A stretch of DNA of 64,000 nt, from the NCBI RefSeq assembly GCF_910592395.1, contig NC_088317.1, forward strand, positions 6,140,001 to 6,204,000. Reading direction: 5' to 3'. The position numbers and the translations under genes are program-made. Of this stretch, positions 1 through 12,095 are shown one piece after another. This DNA comes from Lineus longissimus. Its lineage: Eukaryota > Nemertea > Pilidiophora > Heteronemertea > Lineidae. The notes beneath the pieces are model-generated. The model was given only the letters and a program-made list of their open reading frames with translations. It ran no database searches and had not been told where the DNA came from. How positions within the stretch are numbered: position 1 is the first letter of the stretch; each line of letters starts with the position of its first letter.

Positions 1-290
1 CAATTGCATCTGCCTTATTGTATTATTGTATTATGGTATACACCATTTCCTTTTTTCAGGATGCCTTCACAGATACTTATGTGTGAGTGAAATTGGCTGT
101 TGACTATTGCGTTCGTACGCATATGCTCAAGTGCTTCCATGAAAGGCCAGAAATGTTCGTCTTACAGGCCGATGATCCTTTATTAGTCAGAATGGTACTG
201 CATCATGATCCAATTCGATCAACAATAGCCACATGTCATAATGGTACAGGAGAAAATAGTTACTCGTAATTTCACGGAAAAAACCCAAAA

Positions 291-608
291 ATGATCGAAT
301 GCATAACAAATAATTGGCTCGGTGAGATCAAACTCCCCTGCGAGCTGAAAGCAGAAAGTCCTAACGAGAACGCGATGGAGTTTTTCGATGCGGGGGTTAA
401 ATCTTATGACCGCGACCTCTACGATAAGCCACTGCAAGTCAAGTCAAGGATAGTTTGCGGGTTGCTCTGCCTGTCAAGGAGATCGGTGTCCTTCATGTTT
501 GATATGAAGAAGAAGCATTGTTGTTTGCACTCAGTACCAGATATCTATCACTCTCAAAGGAATCGGATTTATTTGCCAGATGGATGCTGTATTAGCGTGA
601 TAAAGGTA
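291..608 (+). CDS. Possible PAN/apple-like exon (copy 1)
   Basis: An open stretch encodes a cysteine-bearing segment with the order VKSRIVCGLLCLSRRS, then SFMFD, then KKHCCLHS. This resembles the C..C..(C)..F.F....C.L spacing of PAN/apple-like extracellular domains, although the expected middle cysteine is replaced. The reading frame ends at a good splice donor (AAAG|GTAAGT) near 608, so this looks like one exon of a larger gene rather than a complete ORF. The acceptor is uncertain; a CAG occurs near 355. A pseudo-exon is equally possible. Confidence 0.3.
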
Positions 609-2723
609 AGTGCCATAATGGAAGATCATCGGTTAAGGGTATTGCTGGCGGCCACCATCTAGGTAAAAATGATTTTGGTGACGTGGCTGAAACACTCTTA
701 AGTTACCGTCAAAGGTGAAAATGCATCCATTTTCTTTGGACTAGATGTAGTGAAAACAAAGATCATTTTTGGGTACAATAAAACTGCTTCAGACACACAT
801 CTGGCGTCTTGAGATTAATGGGTTTTTTACCATGAACCGTGTAATTGAAGTGGTGATTAGATCATTATTCATACTTTTTAGGAATTCGCCGTTATAGGCT
901 TACAGCGGTTTGTCGTCATTTCAGTCATTTGTTTGGGACGTGCTTGCGTGACTTCGTGTGCCAGATACGTGTACATGATTGGTTGCCATTATTATGTCCG
1001 AGCGCTTCGGCTTAACATGTACCTGCTTTGTTTTGTTCGTTCATGAACAGGATAGCGTAGGCAAGTATAACCAATCCTGCTCCAATCCAACCAGATCGAA
1101 GCTTATTCGCTCTTCCAACATAGACTTTCATCATACCATGTCATCACAGGCGAGTGAAATAAACAGCACACGTCAACCAATTATAGGTCGATCCGACACA
1201 ATCGACCCGCAGCCTACAGGCAATTTTTATTTATTTCTCTATTTATTGAAAACCTACTTGATAGAAGATAACATAATTATACATGAAACATTACATATCA
1301 TCAAAATTGAGAAAAGTTACATACAAAACATGAAGTTATAACCCTGATAAGTCTAACAACTCCCCATCCAAGATACAACGTGCAATATGTATTCAAAATT
1401 AGAAAGCCCTCCCCCGGAGGCCAGCCAACACCTTATTCTGGGATTGCCTCTTGTTGAAGTCATCCGCGTGGATGAGTGCCCTCAACGAGTCAATATGCAG
1501 CCAAGTCAACGTACACTTGTACGTTGAATTCGTAGTTTGTATATAAAGAAAATAATTCGCGATGGATCGATAACGATGACAGATGTATTTTTACCATCCC
1601 GTATGCCGCTCCAAGAACATGTGATCAACTTGAAGAATCATAGGCGCAAGTTGGCGAGGGAAACTGATGGCCAGTTTTGGCAGTCATGGAACGACGCCAT
1701 CTATAAATATTATTTCAGGTCGAGCAGGAATCTAGTTTCAAATTGTACCTCGAAGCCTTGGTATCAGAACCAAGATATCCCTGATCATAAGTCGACAGTT
1801 GGTCACCTGTTCATTGCCATCTATTGGCCATCTTAATGCACATGCATGCATTCGATCATGTAAAGGAGGCAATACTTAAAATAACTCCAGTCGCCTGTAA
1901 AATGGTTGAGTACAGTAGCATGCCGACTTATCGGCGGTGAATACAGTCCTAAAGTCTCCTCCTTTCACCACCGACATCAAGGGCCAGGAAAGCCGTCGGA
2001 CGCACCATCATAAACGGGCGGCCAATCAAATTGCTCGACACAAAGTATTTGAATGACGGCCTGCATTGATAGTGCCAACCTCAGGATCAGGTTACCCTTC
2101 TTCTATACAACATGCACTCTGCATTTGGGTCAGGTCAGCATCCCCTAAACCATTACTCATTGAACGCCTGGTCTTCCATTATGATGGCTTTCAGTGCGTG
2201 TCTCGTGCGACAACCACGAGTGAGTGTAATGTTAGTGTTGTCGCTACATGGAAGGGAATGCAGGGAGACTACCGATAAAGTAACAGCTCTTCTGACGGCC
2301 GATCAGGAGGGAATTATCGGTGGTGAAGGATGGATATACGCACAACGACGGTGGATCGGCATGTAGAGAAAAGTATTTCATTCACTTCTTTATCACCACC
2401 ACAGGCCATAATGACTACAGGTGATCATTTCTTCAATTGCATCTGCCTTATTGTATTATTGTATTATGGTATACACCATTTCCTTTTTTCAGGATGCCTT
2501 CACAGATACTTATATGTGAGTGAAATTGGCTGTTGACTATTGCGTTCGTACGCATATGCTCAAGTGCTTCCATGAAAGGCCAGAAATGTTCGTCTTACAG
2601 GCCGATGATCCTTTATTAGTCAGAATGGTACTGCATCATGATCCAATTCGATCAACAATAGCCACATGTCATAATGGTACAGGAGAAAATAGTTACTCGT
2701 AATTTCACGGAAAAAACCCAAAA

Positions 2724-3041
2724 ATGATCGAATGCATAACAAATAATTGGCTCGGTGAGATCAAACTCCCCTGCGAGCTGAAAGCAGAAAGTCCTAACGA
2801 GAACGCGATGGAGTTTTTCGATGCGGGGGTTAAATCTTATGACCGCGACCTCTACGATAAGCCACTGCAAGTCAAGTCAAGGATAGTTTGCGGGTTGCTC
2901 TGCCTGTCAAGGAGATCGGTGTCCTTCATGTTTGATATGAAGAAGAAGCATTGTTGTTTGCACTCAGTACCAGATATCTATCACTCTCAAAGGAATCGGA
3001 TTTATTTGCCAGATGGATGCTGTATTAGCGTGATAAAGGTA
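2724..3041 (+). CDS. Possible PAN/apple-like exon (copy 2)
   Basis: This is the second copy of the exon-like stretch at 291-608, with the same translation and the same downstream GTAAGT donor. It is present because the whole 2433-bp unit is duplicated. Identical reading frames in the two copies say only that the duplication is recent, not that both are used. Confidence 0.3.
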
Positions 3042-4274
3042 AGTGCCATAATGGAAGATCATCGGTTAAGGGTATTGCTGGCGGCCACCATCTAGGTAAA
3101 AATGATTTTGGTGACGTGGCTGAAACACTCTTAAGTTACCGTCAAAGGTGAAAATGCATCCATTTTCTTTGGACTAGATGTAGTGAAAACAAAGATCATT
3201 TTTGGGTACAATAAAACTGCTTCAGACACACATCTGGCGTCTTGAGATTAATGGGTTTTTTACCATGAACCGTGTAATTGAAGTGGTGATTAGATCATTA
3301 TTCATACTTTTTAGGAATTCGCCGTTATAGGCTTACAGCGGTTTGTCGTCATTTCAGTCATTTGTTTGGGACGTGCTTGCGTGACTTCGTGTGCCAGATA
3401 CGTGTACATGATTGGTTGCCATTATTATGTCCGAGCGCTTCGGCTTAACATGTACCTGCTTTGTTTTGTTCGTTCATGAACAGGATAGCGTAGGCAAGTA
3501 TAACCAATCCTGCTCCAATCCAACCAGATCGAAGCTTATTCGCTCTTCCAACATAGACTTTCATCATACCATGTCATCACAGGCGAGTGAAATAAACAGC
3601 ACACGTCAACCAATTATAGGTCGATCCGACACAATCGACCAGCAGCCTACAGGCAATTTTTATTTATTTCTCTATTTATTGAAAACCTACTTGATAGAAG
3701 ATAACATAATTATACATGAAACATTACATATCATCAAAATTGAGAAAAGTTACATACAAAACATGAAGTTATAACCCTGATAAGTCTAACAACTCCCCAT
3801 CCAAGATACAACGTGCAATATGTATTCAAAATTAGAAAGCCCTCCCCCGGAGGCCAGCCAACATCTTATTCTGGGATTGCCTCTTGTTGAAGTCATCCGC
3901 GTGGATGAGTGCCCTCAACGAGTCAATATGCAGCCAAGTCAACGTACACTTGTACGTTGAATTCGTAGTTTGTATATAAAGAAAATAATTCGCGATGGAT
4001 CGATAACGATGACAGATGTATTTTTACCATCCCGTATGCCGCTCCAAGAACATGTGATCAACTTGAAGAATCATAGGCGCAAGTTGGCGAGGGAAACTGA
4101 TGGCCAGTTTTGGCAGTCATGGAACGACGCCATCTATAAATATTATTTCAGGTCGAGCAGGAATCTAGTTTCAAATTGTACCTCGAAGCCTTGGTATCAG
4201 AACCAAGATATCCCTGATCATAAGTCGACAGTTGGTCACCTGTTCATTGCCATCTATTGGCCATCTTAATGCAC

Positions 4275-6241
4275 AGTTACCAACTGCCAACTTGTGATTA
4301 GACGAACATCTCGGCGTTGGCTTGAATGCAAACGTTGGCAGTTAATCAATTGGGCGGATGGATCGCTCAGGTCACTCGGTTTGACGCCAGGGATTAAGAT
4401 GGCAGCACGGTTCAGTCGATCCCAGTATTGTTTGTCGCACAACAAAAGCTCTGTAGACGAGCTATAGAGCTATTATTAGCTTGACACCGAACCTCCGTTT
4501 TTTTCGGTAGGTAAATTATCATACTTGGTTGTTTCCTTTTTTTGGTTGACATTGACCAACATGCCTACCGCCGTACAAAATAAAAGACTGTTCCAGTATG
4601 CACATATAGCGTTGTAGATTATCCACTGTTAGTAATGGAATACACATGTATGTTACACTCGACACTGTTGACAAACCGTAAGGCCGGAACGGGACAATTG
4701 CGCTAAGAGATCATGTCGTCGATGGGGATAAAAAAGAAAACATATTGTTGGATGAGCCAGATTTTCCAAGGTCGACTCAACAATTGGAAACAAGAACCTA
4801 CAGTAAAATTGGAATTGCCCCGTTCCATTAAAGGAATATATCCAGTGTGGGCCCTGGTTAGTGGCTGAACATGGTCAGGTCGACAGGGTCCTTGATACAT
4901 CCGTGCGGGTTAGGCAAAGGACAGTGCCGTGGCCATGTTTATGACTGCGTTAAGGCGCAAGGGATTTAAGGAAAATCTGTCGAGTAGACCAATAACGGCT
5001 GTGCCGAAGTTGTCCCATTTAGACTTCTCCCGTTTTACTTTTTCCATTTTGCACAGTGTAAAGGAAACTAAAGGGAAAAAGTTAATTGGTAGAAGGCATA
5101 AAGACCGTAGATCTACTCAGCTATTTCATCATGATACATGTAGTGGTTAATTAGACGTCATTAATTTGGAACAAATGGCGACCAAACAAATCATCTGTAG
5201 ATCAGTCAAGGGTTAATGCCCGCTGTGTTGTGAAATGACACAACGAGTGTTAACCTTATGCCCGATCCAGACGAAACCATTCAACAACTGACAGCAGATA
5301 CATGAACCAGAGTTTAATTGAATGACTCTGCATGAACGTAATTTTGTGATCCATTGATTAATCTTTGCAGAATTATAAACAAAATCCGATCATAATTTTG
5401 CTGTGCGCGTGATTTCAGCTGGTGTGTCACATACGCACTGGCATGACTGTAAATTCCACGGTGATATTTGAAGGATCACCTCTCAATCACACCTCCCGTC
5501 GTCGTCCCCAACCGCCCCAAGCGTTTTAATCTCGATAAGAGTCTTTTGAAATTCTGAGTTAAGATCTTTCTTCAGTTTGTTTTATACATGTACACTGTTT
5601 GTAGCCGTGGCGAATATAAAAAATTGGCAAACGGTTAGAAAGCATTTGATGCATCATCAGGTCATACGAAAGTTTCTGAATGAAACTTTGTCGCAGGCCC
5701 TATCGTCCACATGTTCAGCAAGCAGAGTCTAGCTTGCTGATCTTCGACGGACTTATAAACAGGAAATGAGAAGGTTCATTTTCACCGCCCGAGAAAATGT
5801 AAAATGTAGGCCCAAACATATTTTTACAGGAACTTTATCGAGATTATTGCCCAGGCCTGCCCCATCATCAACCTCTCGATATGCATACGGGATTATTCCG
5901 ATAATAATTATAATTATGCGCAGTTGTGATGTCGGAAACGAGGCTACCCCGATTCAAATCAACATTCAAGGTTAATTGGACGTAGGCTGTCAATCTTCTT
6001 GATCCGGTTGTTAAAAAACGAGTTAATAAAATTTGGACATGAAAAAAGTTGCTTTGCTTTTGATTTTAAATAACTTCCGTAAATCTAAATCACCAAATAC
6101 CTGTCACTTTTAGTTAAGATCTATACTTTTGATGCCATTACGGGCTGCATGGTATCCGAACTTCCGGGCCATGCTTGGCACATAATCTAGATAGGGGACT
6201 TCGCAAAAAAAGTGTTGTTATTTGATCTGGCTTTTTAAGAT
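4275..6241. other. No recognisable gene
   Basis: Short open frames only, with no domain match by eye. A short inverted repeat (CCAACTGCCAAC near 4284 against GTTGGCAGTT near 4334) is the only structure seen. Confidence 0.5.
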
Positions 6242-6601
6242 TACTGGGTCCACTCACCAATAAGATCTTAAGCCCGACAATACCCGATTTCTACTACCGC
6301 CTCGATGGGTAGAGCCTAAACAACCGGGCATAATAGTAGGCCTTTTGAAGCCATACAAGGGGGACGTATATCTTATCTTCGTTTCTTCCAATTGGTCTTT
6401 AATTGCAATATGAAAAGTTCCGCTGTAGAGTCATGACTATTCATGACGATTACGTTGTTAACCCTTGAATAGATATCCCACCCATTTTATGGCTGCGAAA
6501 GGCCTACTATTGTGTTCGGCTGTTTCGACTCTACCCATCGAGGCGGTGGTACAAATCGGGTATCTTCGGGCTTGGGATCTTATTGCTGAGTGGATCCAGT
6601 A
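6242..6601. repeat. MITE-like inverted-repeat element
   Basis: Arms of about 80 bp (6242-6320 and 6520-6601) are imperfect reverse complements. Both carry CGAGGCGG or its complement, ATACCCGATTT and GGATCCACTC-type blocks, and they enclose about 200 bp. There is no coding capacity. The size and structure fit a non-autonomous DNA transposon or fold-back element; a target-site duplication was not identified. The right arm overlaps the 5' edge of the open frame at 6583. Confidence 0.6.
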
Positions 6602-7656
6602 TATTATTCACTATTTTACCAGCATCGCGGAAGAAGAAGAAACTTGTTCTGGAGAAGCGAGGGCATCTTAAACTCATTCAGCGTCTACCGCACATTATAC
6701 CAAAAACGACTGGAAAATGGCAGTACAATTACCTGGCCTTTTTCAGATATAATAAAACAATTGCTCTGGTGGAAATGTTTGATAAAAGAAAGCTACGATT
6801 ATTTGCCGTCGGATATGTGAAGACTGAGCCTGATTGGTCCCGCTATGTGGTTAAGCACCTATTTTCTCGGTATAACAAAAACGACGTAATGTTTTTTCGT
6901 GGAAAACTTATCACTGGTTTAGACGTGGACACGAAGGAATGGTTGGTCTTTAGAAATAATGGAAACTTGTACGCGAAAGTTCCTAAAATTTGCTCACTTG
7001 CCCCTTGTAAGAAGAATGAGCAGGAGAGTTTCATATTGACCGTGTTTGAAGATATCGAAGTCAAAGATCAGGGACAGGTGGTACTTCATTTCAAATGGCC
7101 TGAGAGTAAGGGCTGGCGTTTTTCATTCTTTCATTATCCGTACAGTGGCGTCGGCAATAATGGTTACCAAAACCTTAAAACGAGGCGCTGGGTCGTCGGC
7201 CAGTGGCACCCTCGTTACAACTTGAAATTCAACACGTGTGATGATCCGTCTACTGGCGATATCTATATGATGATCTACTCATCCTATCTAGAAGTTTACC
7301 AGATCAGACGAGCAGATGGCTACAGAAAGGTGACATCGAGAGCGACATCGAAGTGGGTTATGTTTGGCGCAATGGTCTTCGACAATATAGGACACCGCAT
7401 TATATTAATGGCAAATGACAAGGCGAACTTGTGGTACTTAGTTGGGATCCCATTGACATGTGACGGCAACTTTCTTCCAGTAATATCTGGGCCGAAACTC
7501 TCCGAGTATAAGACTCCCTATGCGCGAAGTGAGATCATTATATCTGTGAATATCTGGGCAGATTTAGCCTTCGACCCGAGCGGTTTTTTGCTTGCTACAA
7601 GTTTCGAGAGACGAAAACCGATTGATATTTATCGTATTACGCCTGATATCTACTGA
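6583..7656 (+). CDS. Beta-propeller-like (NHL-like) protein, probable terminal exon
   Basis: An open frame of 357 codons ends with TGA at 7654-7656. It has no ATG at its 5' edge. A pyrimidine-rich stretch ending in CAG near 6622 (TTCACTATTTTACCAG) is a good acceptor, so this is probably the last exon of a spliced gene. The product is rich in short beta-strand-like repeats. Its C-terminus contains a segment of the type LAFDPSGFLLATS followed by PIDIYRI, which resembles the 'vaFd..G.l.vaD...i.vY' pattern of NHL propeller blades in TRIM/NHL proteins. No RING or B-box is visible upstream in the window. An AATAAA lies about 100 bp downstream (near 7760), consistent with a 3' end. The family assignment rests on a weak pattern. 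Confidence 0.45.
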   Translation: MLSGSSILFTILPASRKKKKLVLEKRGHLKLIQRLPHIIPKTTGKWQYNYLAFFRYNKTIALVEMFDKRKLRLFAVGYVKTEPDWSRYVVKHLFSRYNKNDVMFFRGKLITGLDVDTKEWLVFRNNGNLYAKVPKICSLAPCKKNEQESFILTVFEDIEVKDQGQVVLHFKWPESKGWRFSFFHYPYSGVGNNGYQNLKTRRWVVGQWHPRYNLKFNTCDDPSTGDIYMMIYSSYLEVYQIRRADGYRKVTSRATSKWVMFGAMVFDNIGHRIILMANDKANLWYLVGIPLTCDGNFLPVISGPKLSEYKTPYARSEIIISVNIWADLAFDPSGFLLATSFERRKPIDIYRITPDIY

Positions 7657-7866
7657 TCGAGAAAAAGGACCGAAACTGTTTTTTTCCACTCAACAGTAAT
7701 ACGTGTACTAAAAGTACATAATACTGTTAATTCCCAGTCGTATTGCTGTCCACAACAAAATAAAACCGTGTAAAACAGCGCTTGTTGCTGCAGTAGGCCT
7801 ATACCCATGGAGGCATGTCCGATCTTATTTTGAACCAATTGCGAGATACCTGTATTTTCGGTGTAT

Positions 7867-7946
7867 TCCTGTTTCGCCTAATTCCTGTTTCGCCTATTCC
7901 TGTTTCGCCTATTTCCTGTTTCGCCTATTCCTGTTTCGCCTATTCA
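7867..7946 (+). repeat. Minisatellite, about 15-16 bp x 5
   Basis: Five head-to-tail copies of a unit close to CCTGTTTCGCCTATT, with a single-base length change in one copy. Confidence 0.9.
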
Positions 7947-8410
7947 AATATATTGCTAACCTCCCCACAGACGCAGCTCAGGCCAAATGCGTTTTCCAAC
8001 ACAGAGGCCACCTGTTGGAATGGCCTGAGGATCATCCCCGCTTCCCTGACTGCAGATTGTGCCCCGGGTCCTGTTTGTCCGTTCCTTCCTTTGATTACTC
8101 TGTTTCAACGTGTGGCAAGATATTAGGTAGGCCCTGCTGGCGGCATCCTCCCACCTGTTTCATGTCTCTCACATGTCTCCACCGACCTGTACCACCACAA
8201 TCAATATTTCTGTTATGAAAAACCAAGTGACAATTTTACATTGAGAAGTACCAGTACAATAATGGTGTATTTGCTGCAATCAATACCAAACATGTAATCG
8301 TGTCCTACAAGCGCCAGATGGAGTTTCTACAGAGTTGTGCGCTGTATGCATTAGTCGTGACGTGAAGGGGCGAACAAGACCGTTGTTGTCAATAACTTCA
8401 CTGGGTTTAA

Positions 8411-8985
8411 GGCCTATCGAAAGGGCTCAACTACAAGTGGCATTGAAATGGGATGATAAGTTCAATAATGATATAGAAAATAAATTGAATAAAAAGCAGC
8501 ATAGCATCAGTATCCGAGATGTGGACTGATAATACTTCCACTTTGAAAAATTAGAAAAATGTAAGCAATGTGGAGTTTGATTCATTTTTTGGGTGAAAAA
8601 TGCCACATTTGTTGGAAGAAACCAACAGGCACGAGCACACATGGTACATAGGAATGAATTTGACATTCATAAAATTTCAATATCAGCGCACCTGATGCTA
8701 TGAATTTAACGTGAAAACAAAGAGTGAAACACAACATGTTCGGATTGGGAACATTTTCCATTGAAGCCAAAGTGGTCGCCATCTTTGGTTGTTGTCACTC
8801 ATGGCCAGAAAACGGTAGGTATATTTGGGTCGAAAAAACAATATTGATCACTTTCGATTACCTGCATTTCATGACGTCCTAAATGATTAGCTGATGCAAT
8901 TGAACGTATTCGACTTTCAAAGAAATCGGACTGGTATAAAAACCATAAAAGAGTGATTTGTTATGATACGATTTCATGGAAGATG
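8411..8985. repeat. Left 575-bp terminal inverted repeat of the TTAA element
   Basis: Reverse complement of 11517-12091 with few differences. The open frames seen in this segment (for example 8427-8666 minus) reappear on the opposite strand at the other end and are not taken as genes. Confidence 0.9.
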
Positions 8986-9579
8986 GACGACTATTATGGC
9001 ACCTACAATGCATGAAACTTACGCGATTTAAGGAATTGAACCCGAGGCGGAGGACCTTGGTTGAGTTACCAAGACACTCGAGGGTGGAGCTAAAATTTCG
9101 TCCAAACCCTCGCTTATCCTCCGCCTCGGGTTCAATTTCTATTCTAAAATACCTCAAACTTAAAAAGATAGGCCACGAAAATAACTTGAATATGTGCGAA
9201 TTTGGCAAATTCCATCCATCGCCGGCCCGGAGCGCCGGTAGCGCCGTTGTTTGCATTACGTTACGGCAACGTTACAGAAAATGATACATGTACATTTTGT
9301 ACAGCGCGCATAGGAAGTCCGCATCGACTCGCTCAAGTGATGCTAAAATCCGTGCAAATGGGCTATTTGGAGCGTTTTTCTCGGCAAATATGTGTAGTGC
9401 TCATTAAAAAAACTTAGGGTGATTGATGCTTCCTTGGCTGATTTGTGCTTGAAGCAGTGTTTTGAGAGCCTCAAACTTCTGAAGTGAGCTGAAATTCCAT
9501 TGACGTGATGTGTGCATGGTTTCCACATTTTAGTGCAAGGGAACTTTGGTAGAGCATCTTGGTGGTAACCGGAAAAACG

Positions 9580-9610
9580 CCGACCGACCGACCGACCGAC
9601 CGACCGACCT
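9580..9610. repeat. GACC tetranucleotide microsatellite
   Basis: A run of GACC repeats. Matching inverted tracts (GGTC) lie at about 10120-10144 and 11003-11044 inside the same element. The flanks are also shared: a GGTAACCGGAAAAACGC block next to the tract here and its complement next to the others, so the tracts moved as part of larger duplicated blocks. Confidence 0.9.
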
Positions 9611-10340
9611 GCCAACCTACCGACATATGCAGTATCCCTTTCGCTTGGTAACCGGAAAAACGCTGACCGACCGACCTACCGACCTACCAACCCAAGGAGT
9701 TTCGTAGTTGAGTCTCAGGTCTCATAAGTCAATGTGATATATCCAATCCACGATAGCAGGTCATGTGAAATGAAATTGTAAACAAGCGCACGTGCGCTGT
9801 TCAAATGACAACAAATGCATATTGCGCGTTGCAGTTCATGCATTGCATCGGTCGAGACACTCGAGTAGAAAAACTACAGTGCATAGATTAGGCCCAAATC
9901 ACGTTTTTATATCCACCGACCCTGTAGACAAAGCATATCTTTTAAATCTTTAGAGTATCGTTATCAGTTCCTTACCGCGTGGGCTCGTTTTCCCGGTATA
10001 ATTGACTGAAGATGCTGCTGTCAGACATGTCCGAATCCATCACGTGAATTGCGCTGGGCACTACACAGATACATGTGCTATAGAAAAGCGAAAGGGATAC
10101 TGCATATGACGGTAGGTTGGCAGGTCGGTCGGTCGGTCGGTCGGCGTTTTTCCGGTTACCCACAAAAGCACCCTCTATAGATTCATGCACTTGATTGGGA
10201 ACAACGTTTACATGACGTAGTGCTGGCCGTCGTCACGTCACATGCATTTTACATTAGTGTAACGTGACGTGACGCGACGTTTTCGTAAACGTTGGTCCCA
10301 ATCAAGTGCATGGATTAAGGAATTGAACCCGAGGCGGAGG

Positions 10341-10490
10341 ACCTTGGTTGAGTTACCAAGACACTCGAGGGTGGAGCTAAAATTTTAGCTCCACCCGAGA
10401 GTGTCTTGGTAACTCAACCAAGGTCGAGTTACCAAGACACTCGAGGGTGGAGCTAAAATTTTAGCTCCACCCGAGAGTGTCTTGGTAACT
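10341..10490. repeat. Two tandem near-perfect palindromes
   Basis: Bases 10341-10422 form an 82-bp palindrome with no spacer (centre GCTAAAATTTTAGC), and 10425-10490 form a second, 66-bp one from the same sequence. Only about two mismatches per arm are seen. A single-arm copy of the same sequence occurs at about 9049-9100. Such structures can extrude cruciforms. Confidence 0.9.
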
Positions 10491-11516
10491 CAACCAAGGT
10501 CCGAAGCCGAGGGTTCAATTTCTATTCTAAAATACCTCAAACTTAAAAAGATAGGCCACGAAAATAACTTGAATATGTGCGAATTTGGCAAATTCCATCC
10601 ATTGCCTGCCCGGAGCGCCGGTAGCGCCGTTGTTTACATTATGTTACGGCAGCGTGCATAGGAAGTCCGCATCGGCTCGCTCAATTGATGCTAAAATCCG
10701 CGCAAATGGGCTATTTGGAGCGTTTTTCTCAGCGAATATGTGTAGTGCTCATTAAAAAACTTAGGGTGGTTGATGCTTCCTTGGCTGATTTGTGTTTGAA
10801 GCAGTGTTTTGAGAGCCTCAAACTTCTGAAGTGAGCTGTGTGCATGGTTTCCACATTTTAGTGCAACCCGAGGGAACTTTGGTAGAGCATCTTGGTTGCG
10901 TGTCCAAAACACTCCACTCTCAGAACGAGGCTTATGCATTTTCCATTTAAAAGTTGACTTTACGGTACCAAGGTATTTTAGAATCTATAGTATTATGATG
11001 GTAGGTCAGTCGGTCAGTCGGTCGGTCGGTCGGTCGGTCGGTCGGCGTTTTTCCGGTTACCCATCTTGGTTGCGTGTCCAAAACACTCCACTCTCAGAAC
11101 GAGGCTTATGCATTTTCCATTTAAAAGTTGACTTTACGGTACCAAGGTATTTTAGAATACTGATCCACATTGTCTACATGTACTTTTCGTTCTTCTGCAT
11201 CACCTTGCCATCCTTGATGTGGTTTTCATTCATGAAAAATGATACAAATTACACATATAAACTTTTCACTGTGATATATGGAGCCGCACAGCACCTTCGT
11301 CGGAAACGGAAGTACAATTCCGCGGAGCAAAAGTAGTTTCAGATAGTGCATCAGAAGCAGCTAATTAGCTACAAAACATGATACAATGTACTTAAAAAAT
11401 TATAAATACTGATATCTACACGCCTGGTGCATTTTTACACTTCGAATTCCCGTGAATTTAACGAAATAAACTTTTAGTGAAACTTTGTATTACTACGCCA
11501 TGATTTTCTGTGTTGA

Positions 11517-12091
11517 CATCTTCCATAAAAACGTATCATAACAAATCACTCTTTTATGGTTTTTATACCAGTCCGATTTCTTTGAAAGTCGAATACGTTC
11601 AATTGCATCAGCTAATCATTTAGGACGTCATGAAATGCAGGTAATCGAAAGTGATCAATATTGTTTTTTCGACCCAAATATACCTACCGTTTTCTGGCCA
11701 TGAGTGACAACAACCAAAGATGGCGACCACTTTGGCTCCAATGGAAAATGTTCCCAATCTGAACATGTTGTGTTTCACTCTTTGTTTTCACGTTAAATTC
11801 ATAGCATCAGGTTCGCTGATATTGAAATTTTATGAATGTCAAATTCATTCCTATGTACCATGTGTGCTCGTGCCTGTTGGTTTCTTCCAACAAATGTGGC
11901 ATTTTTCACCCAAAAAATGAATCAAACTCCACATTGCTTACATTTTTCTAATTTTTCAAAGTGGAAGTATTATCAGTCCACATCTCGGATACTGATGCTA
12001 TGCTGCTTTTTATTCAATTTATTTTCTATATCATTATTGAACTTATCATCCCATTTCAATGCCACTTGTAGTTGAGCCCTTTCGATAGGCC
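11517..12091. repeat. Right 575-bp terminal inverted repeat of the TTAA element
   Basis: Matches 8411-8985 in inverted orientation. The outermost bases are followed directly by TTAA. Confidence 0.9.
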
Positions 12092-12095
12092 TTAA

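Larger units (their letters stand above)
1..4274. repeat. Tandem duplication, 2433-bp unit, 1.75 copies
   Basis: Bases 1-1841 recur at 2434-4274 with only a few substitutions (for example near 76/2509, 1209/3642 and 1414/3847). The identity stops a few bases after position 1838/4271, so the second copy is truncated on its right side, while the first continues through 1842-2433. The window begins inside the first unit, so the array may extend leftwards. Such high identity implies a recent duplication or an assembly artefact. No transposase or reverse transcriptase is visible in the unit. Confidence 0.93.
8411..12091. mobile_element. TTAA-flanked fold-back DNA transposon, non-autonomous
   Basis: The element starts GGCCTATCGAAAGGGCTC at 8411 and ends with the exact reverse complement at 12091. 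TTAA flanks both ends (8407-8410 and 12092-12095). The terminal inverted repeats are 575 bp (8411-8985 and 11517-12091). TTAA target duplication is the hallmark of piggyBac-superfamily transposition, but no transposase frame was seen, so it would need a helper in trans. The interior is a mosaic of direct and inverted copies (9010-9560 resembles 10310-10880; 10887-10983 repeats at 11064-11159) with GACC/GGTC tetranucleotide tracts. The superfamily is inferred from the TTAA and could be wrong. Confidence 0.75.

Noticed and set aside
8427-12075. Paired ORFs on opposite strands at 8427-8666 and 11836-12075
   Set aside because: They are the same sequence in the two TIRs of the TTAA element and show no protein motif.
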